The notes under the pieces were generated by a model. It did no database searches. It saw nothing but the letters and a program-made list of their open reading frames with translations, and was not told the DNA's origin. A stretch of 64,000 nt of DNA from CAYZTY01 sp964444665. Lineage in GTDB: Bacteria > Planctomycetota > Phycisphaerae > Sedimentisphaerales > CAYZTY01. This document shows, piece by piece, positions 44,466 through 52,124 of this stretch. Position 1 is the first letter of the stretch, and each line of letters begins with the position of its first letter. The translations under genes were made by a program, and so were the position numbers. The stretch lies in NCBI GenBank assembly GCA_964444665.1, contig CAYUIE010000002.1, forward strand, positions 62,001 to 126,000, read 5' to 3'.

Positions 44466-45235
44466 TGCAGGTCAACGGTTACAAACTTGAAGCCCAGCGA
44501 TTTCAATTTATCAACGACTTGAGAACGAGCCGGCTCTATTGTAATTTTGCTTATGTCCTGCGGTCCGGCTTCGATTCGCGCAATAGTATCATGATGGCGA
44601 ACACGAAATTCAACCAGGCCCAACGACCTTAGAAAATCCTCGGCCTCTTCGACTTGCCTTAGCCGCTCTTCGGTTATCGCCAGGCCGTATGCGATTCTTG
44701 ACGCAAGACAAGGCGAAGAAGGCAAATCAGCAGTGGGCAGTCCCAGTTCCCTGCTTAACTGACGGATATCGTTTTTCGTCAGCTTGGCCTGGGCCAGGGG
44801 AGAGTGGATGCCGAAGATCTTCATTGCTCGATTGCCGGGACGAAAGTCGTCAAGGTCGTCGTAGTTGGTACCGAAGGCTACATTCTTAAAGCCTTCTTTC
44901 TTTGCAATATCTAAAAGAATTTTGCAAATGTGCGACTTGCAGTGAAAACATCTGTCGGCCTTGTTGGATGCGTATTGAGGGTCGTCAAGCTCGCTGCTTT
45001 CAATAGTATGCAGGCGGACACCGATTTGCTTCGCTACCTTTATGGCGCGTTCAAGCTGAACCTGCGGCTCGGACGGGCCTGCATTTATGCAGGCCAGAAC
45101 ATTCCCGGCTCCAAGTGTATCGACAGCCACCTTCAAAAGAAAGGTGCTGTCCACACCGCCCGAGTACGCGATTACAACCTTGCCCAAGGCCTTCAGTGCT
45201 TGCTTCAGTGATTCATTTTTTTCGTTCAGGTTCAT
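44402..45235 (-). CDS. larE: LarE-type ATP-dependent sacrificial sulfur transferase
   Basis: LarE makes the nickel-pincer cofactor of lactate racemase by donating sulfur. The 277-residue protein has the PP-loop VIAYSGGVDSTFLLKV, the RCFHCKSHICKIL segment and LPSSPCLASRIAYG, which carries the sacrificial Cys of the family. No larA, larB or larC gene is visible, so the sulfur acceptor may be different. ATG 45235 is chosen to fit the family length; the frame is open to 45277. A copy of its 3' end lies at 43492. Confidence 0.85.
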   Translation of the reverse strand: MNLNEKNESLKQALKALGKVVIAYSGGVDSTFLLKVAVDTLGAGNVLACINAGPSEPQVQLERAIKVAKQIGVRLHTIESSELDDPQYASNKADRCFHCKSHICKILLDIAKKEGFKNVAFGTNYDDLDDFRPGNRAMKIFGIHSPLAQAKLTKNDIRQLSRELGLPTADLPSSPCLASRIAYGLAITEERLRQVEEAEDFLRSLGLVEFRVRHHDTIARIEAGPQDISKITIEPARSQVVDKLKSLGFKFVTVDLQGFRSGSLNEMLTEEEKDLTA

Positions 45236-45273
45236 AAAAATCGTATTATTTACGCGAATCCGAAATTGCCTTT

Positions 45274-45525
45274 TCAAGAAGGTTCATTCTCTTTAGTTCC
45301 ATAGACTTTATTATAGAGGTCTTCTCCGAGGTGTTTTTTGGCCCAGATGTGCCAGACCTGTTTGTCCGTAGCGGCAGGATTTCGCATGCGAATGCCAGCC
45401 ATTGCCAGCAATCGGCCGGTACGGTAGGCATCGAAAATTAGTGCAATTTTCCTGGCCGGTGACATCCGGCGATATAGCTCGAATTGTAACTGCCGGGCCT
45501 CCGGAGTTGTATCGCTTATTTGCAT
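45274..45525 (-). CDS. Small protein of unknown function, often near nucleotidyltransferases
   Basis: The 83-residue protein has YRRMSPARKIALIFDAYRTG and QVWHIWAKKHLGEDLYNKVYG. I associate this pattern (RRM-P-x-K...W-x-x-HLG-x-x-L) with small proteins that sit beside nucleotidyltransferase genes in many bacteria, possibly as partners. Here it is directly upstream of larE, with the nucleotidyltransferase on the far side of larE. The link is a hypothesis. Confidence 0.55.
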   Translation of the reverse strand: MQISDTTPEARQLQFELYRRMSPARKIALIFDAYRTGRLLAMAGIRMRNPAATDKQVWHIWAKKHLGEDLYNKVYGTKENEPS

Positions 45526-45558
45526 AAAACCACTCGTTTTAATAAATTTATCACAGGC

Positions 45559-45993
45559 TCAGGCAAGCATCTCTTCTAAAATTTCCGCCGCCGACTTTAC
45601 AAACTCGGGGCACAGTTGTTTAAACAAATCTTTTTTCTTCGCCTCTTCATAACCTTCCGGAGTACTTATATTACAACCTATAAGCTCCGTACAGCCGATA
45701 GAGCCGTGATGCGCTGTAAATTTTTTTGCGAACTCTCTGGTCGCCTCAACCATTTTCATCTTGGCATCCATATCATCGGCCCTGGTTCTGCCGAATTTTA
45801 ATCCGATGACCATAAACGCCCCCGTCACCGCGCCGCAGGCCTGATCCAGGTGCATACCACCTGCAAAGCCGCTGCTGATTTTATATGCCATCTCCTTATC
45901 CAGGCCGAACTGCTCGCAATACGCGCCTAAAACCGCCTGTGAGCACGACAGGCCTTCCTTAAAAACCCCGACCGCTTTTTCCACGTCACTCAT
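45559..45993 (-). CDS. C_GCAxxG_C_C family protein
   Basis: The 144-residue protein shows the family signature: CSQAVLGAYC, then QACGAVTGAFMVIG, CTELIGCN and CPEFV, with Cys residues likely to bind a metal or Fe-S cluster. The family has no established reaction and is widespread in anaerobes. It lies 34 nt upstream of the 45525 small protein on the same strand. No clear ribosome site was seen. Confidence 0.88.
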   Translation of the reverse strand: MSDVEKAVGVFKEGLSCSQAVLGAYCEQFGLDKEMAYKISSGFAGGMHLDQACGAVTGAFMVIGLKFGRTRADDMDAKMKMVEATREFAKKFTAHHGSIGCTELIGCNISTPEGYEEAKKKDLFKQLCPEFVKSAAEILEEMLA

Positions 45994-46062
45994 ATTATGT
46001 CTTTTCGCTACAAATTCTGAAAAATTTCAAAATGAAATATACTTAATCTTTCAAAAACACAC

Positions 46063-46134
46063 AGCCGATGGTGGGAATCGAACCCACAACCCCAGCTTTA
46101 CGAAAGCTGTGCTCTACCGTTGAGCTACATCGGC
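46063..46134 (-). tRNA. tRNA-Thr(CGT)
   Basis: The 72-nt gene folds into a full cloverleaf. The acceptor stem GCCGATG pairs with CATCGGC, the D arm is GCTC-AACGGTA-GAGC, and the anticodon arm CAGCT-TTCGTAA-AGCTG gives anticodon CGT, which reads ACG. The T arm is GTGGG-TTCGATT-CCCAC. The 3' CCA is not encoded. Confidence 0.95.
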
Positions 46135-46341
46135 AAACCGAAATCCATCATACGTACAGGGCCGTTATTTGTAAAGTGTCATTATGCCCAATGATAAACC
46201 ATATTAACCATAAAGACATACGAAGACAATTTGCTGTAAGAAAAGAAAAGTTGTTGTATGAATGAGTCTGGGCCGTTATTTTGCCGGCAGAATAAACACG
46301 GAAAAGTAACCTTCCAGGATTCATAAAGAAAGGATTTAAAC

Positions 46342-46992
46342 GTGAAATCGGCACTGTTTGTACAGGGCGGCTGGCAGGGCCACGAGCCCGAAAAATGCGC
46401 GGAGATTATCTCGACGTGGCTGGCCGAACAAGGCTATCACGTGGAAGTTTCCGATACGTTCGATTCGTTTGCAGACCGGGAGAAAATGATGTCCTTGAGC
46501 CTTATCGTGCCCGCCTGGACGATGGGAACAATCACCGATGAGCAGGCCAAAGTTCTGACGGAGGTGGTAAGGAGCGGCGTGGGACTGGCGACATGGCACG
46601 GCGGGATATGTAATTCCTTCCAGGAGAATTGCAATTATCAGTTTATGTTCGGCGGAGAATTCATTGACCATCCCGGCGATATCGTTGACTACAAGGTGAG
46701 TATTGTGAAGCCGGACGACCCGATTGTGGCGGGGCTGACTGACTTCGAATTTCATTCAGAGCAATATTATATGCTCGTCGCCCCGGACAATGAGGTTCTG
46801 GCAACTACAACGTTCGACAATCCGCCGAGGGAATTTGACTGGATAAAGGGATGCGTGGTGCCAATGGTTTGGAAAAGAAGATACGGCCAAGGCAGGGTTT
46901 TTTACAGCGCGCTCGGACACGTTCCCGCTGACTTTCAGGTGCCGCAGGTTCTGGCCATTATTCAGCGCGGTATACTCTGGGCAAGCAGATAG
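46342..46992 (+). CDS. ThuA-like protein
   Basis: The 216-residue protein has FVQGGWQGHEPEKCA, VRSGVGLATWHGG and the ending RRYGQGRVFYSALGHVPADF, the pattern of the ThuA (trehalose utilisation) family with a class I glutamine amidotransferase-like fold. The start is GTG 46342 with AAAGGA upstream. It is convergent with the ABC transporter ATPase gene, with 1 nt between the stops. The family role in sugar use is known only in outline. Confidence 0.85.
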   Translation: MKSALFVQGGWQGHEPEKCAEIISTWLAEQGYHVEVSDTFDSFADREKMMSLSLIVPAWTMGTITDEQAKVLTEVVRSGVGLATWHGGICNSFQENCNYQFMFGGEFIDHPGDIVDYKVSIVKPDDPIVAGLTDFEFHSEQYYMLVAPDNEVLATTTFDNPPREFDWIKGCVVPMVWKRRYGQGRVFYSALGHVPADFQVPQVLAIIQRGILWASR

Positions 46993-46993
46993 A

Positions 46994-48106
46994 TTAACCG
47001 GCCAAGGCTATATTCTTTCCGGTATCGCCCGGCTCAAAGATATGAAAATTTTCAATATCGAGGTACATTCTCACCGTTTGCTCGATGCGCATATCGGCAT
47101 GCGGGTCGGTGCTGGCGATGAATTTTTGCCCGTCCTGCGTGGTCAGATACACCTCCAACCTGTCGCCAAGCGGCTCAATCACATTAACAGTAGCGGGCAG
47201 CACACATTCAGTTTGGCCTTCGAACATATCGGTAGAAATATCTTCCGGCCTTATGCCAAGGACCATTTCCGCTCCGCGGTAAGCTTCCAGCAGAGGGCCC
47301 ATACGTCTTGGCAGCCGGACCGAGTCGGCCTCAGTAACAAAGCAGGCCTCGCTGTCTTTGAACTCGACGCGGCCGGCAAAAAAGTTCATAGGAGGAGTGC
47401 CCATAAAGCCGGCCACAAATTTATTAACGGGTCTGTCATATACTTCCAGCGGCGGCGCAACCTGCTGAATAATGCCTTCGTACATTACGCAAATCCGGTC
47501 ACCCAGGGTCATCGCCTCGGCCTGGTCGTGCGTGACATATATTGAGGTAGTCTGAAGTCTGTGATGAAGTGATTTCAACTCGGCACGGGTCGTTACGCGC
47601 AGCTTCGCATCGAGATTGCTCAACGGCTCGTCGAACAAAAAGGCCTTGGGATTTCGCACGATTGCTCTGCCGACCGCCACCCTTTGGCGCTGGCCGCCGG
47701 ACAGGGCCTTCGGTTTTCTTAAAAGCAGCTCCTCAATGCCCAGCAGGTGAGCAGTCTCCTGTACTCTTTTTTTGATTTCCGCTTTCGGGTATCTGCGCAG
47801 CTTAAGCGCAAAGGCCATATTCTGGAAGACCGTCATATGCGGATACAGGGCATAGTTCTGAAAGACCATAGCGATGTCACGGTCCTTGGGTGGGATATCA
47901 TTGACCACCGTATCACCAATCGATACAGTCCCGTTGGTGATTTCCTCCAGCCCGGCAATCATTCTCAGGGTCGTTGTTTTGCCGCAGCCCGATGGGCCGA
48001 CTATCACCATAAATTCGGTGTCCTTCACATCGAGAGTGGCATCGTCGACGGCGGTAACCTTGCCCTCGAATACTTTCGTTACGTTTTGCAGGGCAACACG
48101 TGCCAT
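46994..48106 (-). CDS. ugpC: Sugar ABC transporter ATP-binding protein (UgpC/MalK type)
   Basis: The 370-residue ATPase has VGPSGCGKTTTLRMIAGLEE (Walker A), LSGGQRQRVAVGRAIVRNPKAF (signature, then Walker B LFDEPLSNLDAKLR), and a C-terminal TOBE-type domain (MVLGIRPEDI). MalK-type ATPases serve many sugar importers; no permease or binding protein genes are in the window, so it may serve several systems. GAGGAG precedes the ATG. A piece of its 5' region is repeated at 51518. Confidence 0.9.
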   Translation of the reverse strand: MARVALQNVTKVFEGKVTAVDDATLDVKDTEFMVIVGPSGCGKTTTLRMIAGLEEITNGTVSIGDTVVNDIPPKDRDIAMVFQNYALYPHMTVFQNMAFALKLRRYPKAEIKKRVQETAHLLGIEELLLRKPKALSGGQRQRVAVGRAIVRNPKAFLFDEPLSNLDAKLRVTTRAELKSLHHRLQTTSIYVTHDQAEAMTLGDRICVMYEGIIQQVAPPLEVYDRPVNKFVAGFMGTPPMNFFAGRVEFKDSEACFVTEADSVRLPRRMGPLLEAYRGAEMVLGIRPEDISTDMFEGQTECVLPATVNVIEPLGDRLEVYLTTQDGQKFIASTDPHADMRIEQTVRMYLDIENFHIFEPGDTGKNIALAG

Positions 48107-48341
48107 AATATAACTCCTCGTAGAGATTGTCTTCCCAACCTACAGGGCCTAATAATATATGCCCTTGCCCCAGTAATTTCAACTATATTTCTGTGCAACT
48201 CTCCAGGATATCGGCAAGTTGAAACTATGGCAGAAATTCAGGGCCAAGCAGGGGAGACAAGAATGTGGACTCCGAGTATGATTTTTCCTGCAATCCTGAG
48301 ATGCAAACAGTACAGTAACAAGCCAATTCTACTACAGGATT

Positions 48342-48424
48342 GTGTCGGTGCCCGAGAGGCTAAGGGGAACGGGCTATAAACCCGTTAGTGTAAGCCTACG
48401 TTTGTTCGAATCCAACCCGGCCTA
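48342..48424 (+). pseudogene. tRNA-Tyr-like pseudogene with anticodon ATA
   Basis: This 83-nt sequence matches the intact tRNA-Tyr at 51725 but has changed positions. The acceptor stem has one mismatch and one G-U pair (GTGTCGG against CCGGCCT), the T stem has a mismatch, and the anticodon loop reads CTATAAA instead of CTGTAAA, giving ATA. A34 is almost never used in bacterial tRNA-Tyr. It is the unit-1 partner in the tandem duplication and is probably dead. Confidence 0.8.
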
Positions 48425-48558
48425 TTACACAAATTTGCGTCTTAATCAAGTATTAGCACCCCAAATACATTATTTTTCATCTTGGATATGTCGTTTATAA
48501 ACAAAGATTACGTAATTTTCCCTCTGCTGAGTTACATTCGCAAATTGACGGAAAACGT

Positions 48559-48587
48559 TTGACTCAGACTCTAAATTATGGTACATT
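48559..48587 (+). promoter_or_regulatory. Predicted promoter of the 48700 gene
   Basis: TTGACT (48559-48564) and TACATT (48582-48587) are 17 nt apart. One copy of the 18-nt repeat ATTCGCAAATTGACG... lies at 48536-48553. The matching region of unit 2 (51917-52009) has three copies and a better -10. Confidence 0.55.
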
Positions 48588-48699
48588 AATCGTTTGTATA
48601 GCATCAAAACTTGTTCCTCGCCTGGCGGTTTTTTTGGCGCATCGTGAAGGGGAGGGTATCTATCTACGATAAAGCACTAAGGAAAAACGGAGGAAGGTC

Positions 48700-51447
48700 A
48701 TGTCATTTCTAAAAAGCAAACACCACACCAAACATTGTCCAAGAACAGATAAACTCATTCGGCCGATTCGCAAGTATAGGTGGCTTGTGTTTTTGTATCC
48801 CTTTATCGGCCTGGCCGCACTTGTATGGTTCCTCGTCCGCGTACTACCCAAGCCCTCGCGCGCAGCATATCCCTGCCAGAAAGTGGCGTTTCCGCTGGCA
48901 TCGGGTTTTATTGTCTGGCTGATGGGGATAACCGGCTCAGCCATAGCATTTAGAAAGGCAAAACACGCGTTTGCGCGAGCACGTTATATCCTGGCGGCAA
49001 TTTGTCTTATCCTTAGTGTAGGTTTTATCTGGGCGGCTATGAACAACGCCGATGAACAAATTGTTTATGCTCACGAGCCAATTGTTCATAACAGTCCTAT
49101 AGGTAATGCCAAGGGCGTTTATCCGGGCCGAGTCGCCTGGATACACGATGCCGACGCGACTAGCTGGCCTGGCGGCGATGGCGTAACCACACCACCATAC
49201 TGGCATTCTGACACATGTACCGCCCCGGATGTTGTTGCCGAAATGTTCTCAAAGGCGCTTCGGGCCTTGACCGGCAAAAGCACCGATGCACAAGCATGGG
49301 ACGCTATATTTAAGAACTTCAATCAGCAAATGGGCAGGGGCTATGTTGGCTACGCATCGGGCCAGAAAATCGCAATAAAAATCAATTGGGTCTTAATGAT
49401 TAATAAGAATAATGGTACCAAAAGTTCCTCGGATTACGACCAGATTGATAACTCCCCACAGCTTACGATAGCGCTTCTCAGACAACTAATCGATAACGCA
49501 GGCGTCAGTCCCGGCGATATAAGCATTGGTGACCCTCAAAACAATGTGGCTGACTACTGGTACGATATGGTCGAAGATGAGTGTCCCGGCGTGGTCTATT
49601 TGGTAAAGAGCGATTCAACTCTTCCCCACGGAACACCCGTTTCTCCTGATACAAATGCACCATTCTACTGGAGTGACCCCTGTGCAGCACATTGGACCGG
49701 AGTTACGGAGCAGGACTATCTCCCGGATTATTTTGCACAGGCGGATTACTTCATAAACTTTCCAATCCTTAAAAGCCACAATAGTTCCGGAATCACGGTC
49801 AACGGTAAAAACAACTATGGCTCTTTGATGAGAGCGCCAAACGCCTCCGGTTACTATAATATGCACCACAGCAGACCGTATAATTCTGACGGTTCTCCGT
49901 ATTCTACCCCCGGGATGGAGTACTACAGGGCGAATGTTGACCTGATGGGGCACCCGAAGCTCGGCGGCAAAACTCTGTTAACCCTGATTGACGGCCTTTA
50001 CTCCGGCCGAAGCTGGGATTCCCATCCAATACGATGGGATATGGCGCCATTCAATGGCGATTGGCCGAGCAGTATCTTCCTTTCGCAGGACACGGTTGCG
50101 GCCGACTCGGTGGCCTTCGATTTTATGGACAATGAATGGGATGCCAGCCCACCCAATAACTCAAATATGAATGGATACCCGCAATATTCCGGAACAGATG
50201 ACTATCTGCACGAGGCGGCGCTTATCCCCGACCCCTGCTCGGGAGCAACTTATGACCCCAATAACGATGGAGGACTGACCGAAAGCTTAGGCGTTCACGA
50301 GCACTGGAACAACGCGAGTGCCAAACAGTACTCCAGAAACCTCGACCCTGTTGAAGGGACGGGTATTGAGCTGGTAACGGAACCGGGCGTTTTCGGAGAT
50401 TTATACATAGACGGGATTGTGAACTTTAAGGACTTTGCCGTTCTCGCAGCCGCCTGGCGAAGCGAGCCTGGCGACGGCAACTGGGACGCAGACTGCGATA
50501 TGTCGCTGCCCAGTGATAATGTTATCGACGAAAAAGACCTTGCCATATTCTGCTCGAACTGGCTTAATATTACCGCTATGGACCTTATTAAGCCGGGAGC
50601 GACGCTGCAGGAGGTGTACTCCGATACGAGCACATCTTTCGAGGGGCCTATGTGGGACCCCGGAAGCGGCAAACTGTTCTTTTCGAAGAGAACCAGTCCA
50701 TATCAAACATTACGGCTTGATTCACCCGGCAACGTAACGGTCTGGAGGAACAACTCACCCGAGACAAACGGGATGTTTCTTTCTCTGGAAGGTCGAATGC
50801 TGGCCTGCGATGAAAACCCGAGGCAGGTATCGAGTCATCGTATCGACCCCAGTGGCCCGGGCGATTCTCAGGTTCTGGCCGATACTTCGGACGGCTTTAC
50901 GAAAAAGCCGAACGACCTTTGCCAGCTAACCAACGGTAATATCTACTTTACCACCCCCGACTGGAACTGGGGTGTCACGCCGGCCCAACAGGGTACATGG
51001 ATTCTCGAGCCTGACGGAACAGTAACGCTGGTGAATAACACTCTCAATCAGCCGAACGGTATTATCACTTCGCTCGATGAAACTAAGCTCTACGTATCGG
51101 AAGCAAGCACCAATCCTGCTTATCAACGCTGGTGGGTTTTCAATATCGATACCGACGGCACACTGGACGCCGGCTCCGTCTTTTTCGACCCGACAAGTCC
51201 ACCGAGTACCGGTAATGTGCCGGATGGTATGACCATTGACGAATTGGGCAATCTGTATTTCAGCGGTCTCGGCGGCGTCTGGATTGTCTCGCCACAGGGC
51301 CAGCAGCTCGATTTTATCGACACTCCTGAGTCGATTTACAATGTTGCTTTCGGCGGGCCGAACGGCAGGACCCTGTATATGACCTGTGAAGACAAAGTGT
51401 ACTCCCTTGCTATGAACGTTCGCGGAGGCGGGAACCACAGCTGGTAG
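48700..51447 (+). CDS. Membrane-anchored DUF362 protein with internal dockerin and SMP-30-like C-terminal domain
   Basis: The 915-residue protein has three TM helices in its first 115 residues (around 28-48, 65-85 and 94-112). A DUF362-type domain follows, with YRANVDLMGHPKLGGKTL, LIDGLYSGRSWDSHP and VAADSVAFDFMDNEW. A dockerin region at about 568-625 has VNFKDFAVLAAAW and IDEKDLAIFCSNWL. The last 290 residues form an SMP-30/gluconolactonase-like beta-propeller (FEGPMWDPGSGKLFFSK, LNQPNGIITSLD, VPDGMTIDELGNLYF). AACGGAGGAA precedes the ATG. The dockerin is internal, not terminal. Paralog: 52125-53972. Confidence 0.8.
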   Translation: MSFLKSKHHTKHCPRTDKLIRPIRKYRWLVFLYPFIGLAALVWFLVRVLPKPSRAAYPCQKVAFPLASGFIVWLMGITGSAIAFRKAKHAFARARYILAAICLILSVGFIWAAMNNADEQIVYAHEPIVHNSPIGNAKGVYPGRVAWIHDADATSWPGGDGVTTPPYWHSDTCTAPDVVAEMFSKALRALTGKSTDAQAWDAIFKNFNQQMGRGYVGYASGQKIAIKINWVLMINKNNGTKSSSDYDQIDNSPQLTIALLRQLIDNAGVSPGDISIGDPQNNVADYWYDMVEDECPGVVYLVKSDSTLPHGTPVSPDTNAPFYWSDPCAAHWTGVTEQDYLPDYFAQADYFINFPILKSHNSSGITVNGKNNYGSLMRAPNASGYYNMHHSRPYNSDGSPYSTPGMEYYRANVDLMGHPKLGGKTLLTLIDGLYSGRSWDSHPIRWDMAPFNGDWPSSIFLSQDTVAADSVAFDFMDNEWDASPPNNSNMNGYPQYSGTDDYLHEAALIPDPCSGATYDPNNDGGLTESLGVHEHWNNASAKQYSRNLDPVEGTGIELVTEPGVFGDLYIDGIVNFKDFAVLAAAWRSEPGDGNWDADCDMSLPSDNVIDEKDLAIFCSNWLNITAMDLIKPGATLQEVYSDTSTSFEGPMWDPGSGKLFFSKRTSPYQTLRLDSPGNVTVWRNNSPETNGMFLSLEGRMLACDENPRQVSSHRIDPSGPGDSQVLADTSDGFTKKPNDLCQLTNGNIYFTTPDWNWGVTPAQQGTWILEPDGTVTLVNNTLNQPNGIITSLDETKLYVSEASTNPAYQRWWVFNIDTDGTLDAGSVFFDPTSPPSTGNVPDGMTIDELGNLYFSGLGGVWIVSPQGQQLDFIDTPESIYNVAFGGPNGRTLYMTCEDKVYSLAMNVRGGGNHSW

Positions 51448-51517
51448 TGTACGGTATACAAAAAGCAGCTGAAAAGTGGAAAAATAAGAGCCGGAACCGG
51501 CCGGTGATTTGATCACT

Positions 51518-51588
51518 GCCCGGCAATCATTCTCAGAGTTGTTGTCTTGCCACAGCCCGATGGGCCGACTATCACCATAAATTCGATG
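51518..51588 (-). repeat. Truncated copy of the ugpC/malK 5' coding region
   Basis: 71 bp match 47950-48020 at about 66 positions and encode part of the ATPase around its Walker A. The copy has no start codon, and the next 140 bp of the original (the gene start and its leader) are missing. The sequence after it resembles the region upstream of the tRNA in unit 1. It marks the left edge of the second duplication unit. Confidence 0.8.
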
Positions 51589-51724
51589 TGTTCCTGCCCC
51601 TGTTATTTCAACTATTTTCTGCGTAATTCTCCAAGCTATAGAAGGGACAGGCTCCGAGCCTGATTTTTCTTGCAATACCGGTCTGCAAACATTAAAGTAG
51701 CGAACCAAATCCTTTTTGAGGATT

Positions 51725-51807
51725 GGGTCGGTGCCCGAGAGGCTAAAGGGGACGGGCTGTAAACCCGTTAGCGTAAGCTTACGATGGTTCGAATCCATCC
51801 CGGCCCA
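51725..51807 (+). tRNA. tRNA-Tyr(GTA)
   Basis: The 83-nt gene has a clean cloverleaf with a long variable arm, as expected for bacterial tRNA-Tyr. GGGTCGG pairs with CCGGCCC, the anticodon arm is ACGGG-CTGTAAA-CCCGT with anticodon GTA, and the T arm is GATGG-TTCGAAT-CCATC. The 3' CCA is not encoded. It is the intact member of the duplicated pair. Confidence 0.95.
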
Positions 51808-51916
51808 TTACGTAAATTTCCGCATTAATCACGTCCGATCAGGCACAAATAATTCTTTTTTCTCAGAAATACCGTTCATCGGCCAAATTATGAGGATTTC
51901 CCCCTGATTAGTGAAA

Positions 51917-51975
51917 ATTCGCAAATTGACGAAAGAGATTCGCAAATTGACGAAAATATTCGCAAGTTGAAGAAA
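51917..51975 (+). repeat. Three tandem 18-nt repeats upstream of the 52125 promoter
   Basis: ATTCGCAAATTGACGAAA occurs at 51917 and 51938, and a variant (ATTCGCAAGTTGAAGAAA) at 51958. The spacing is 21 and 20 bp, about two turns of the helix, and the last copy ends 6 nt before the -35 box. This is the layout of activator sites. Unit 1 has only one copy. Confidence 0.75.
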
Positions 51976-51980
51976 AACAT

Positions 51981-52009
51981 TTGACTCAGATTCTCAATTA
52001 TGGTATATT
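51981..52009 (+). promoter_or_regulatory. Predicted promoter of the 52125 gene
   Basis: TTGACT (51981-51986) and TATATT (52004-52009) are separated by 17 nt. It is the best-scoring promoter in the duplicated region and stands directly downstream of the three repeats. An apparent TTG start at 51981 falls on its -35 box and is not used. Confidence 0.7.
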
Positions 52010-52124
52010 AACCACTAAAATAGCATCAAAAAAGCGTTTTTCTTCGCCCCGCGGTATTTTTGGCGCATCGTGGAGTAGAGGGTGTCTTTCCAAAATAAAG
52101 CGCCAAGGAAAACGGAGGAAAATC

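Noticed and set aside
47042..47545. A 167-codon plus-strand ORF.
   Set aside because: It is the shadow of the ugpC/malK gene on the opposite strand.
51917..51975. The three repeats as a short CRISPR array.
   Set aside because: The spacers would be only 2-3 nt; the layout is that of protein-binding sites.
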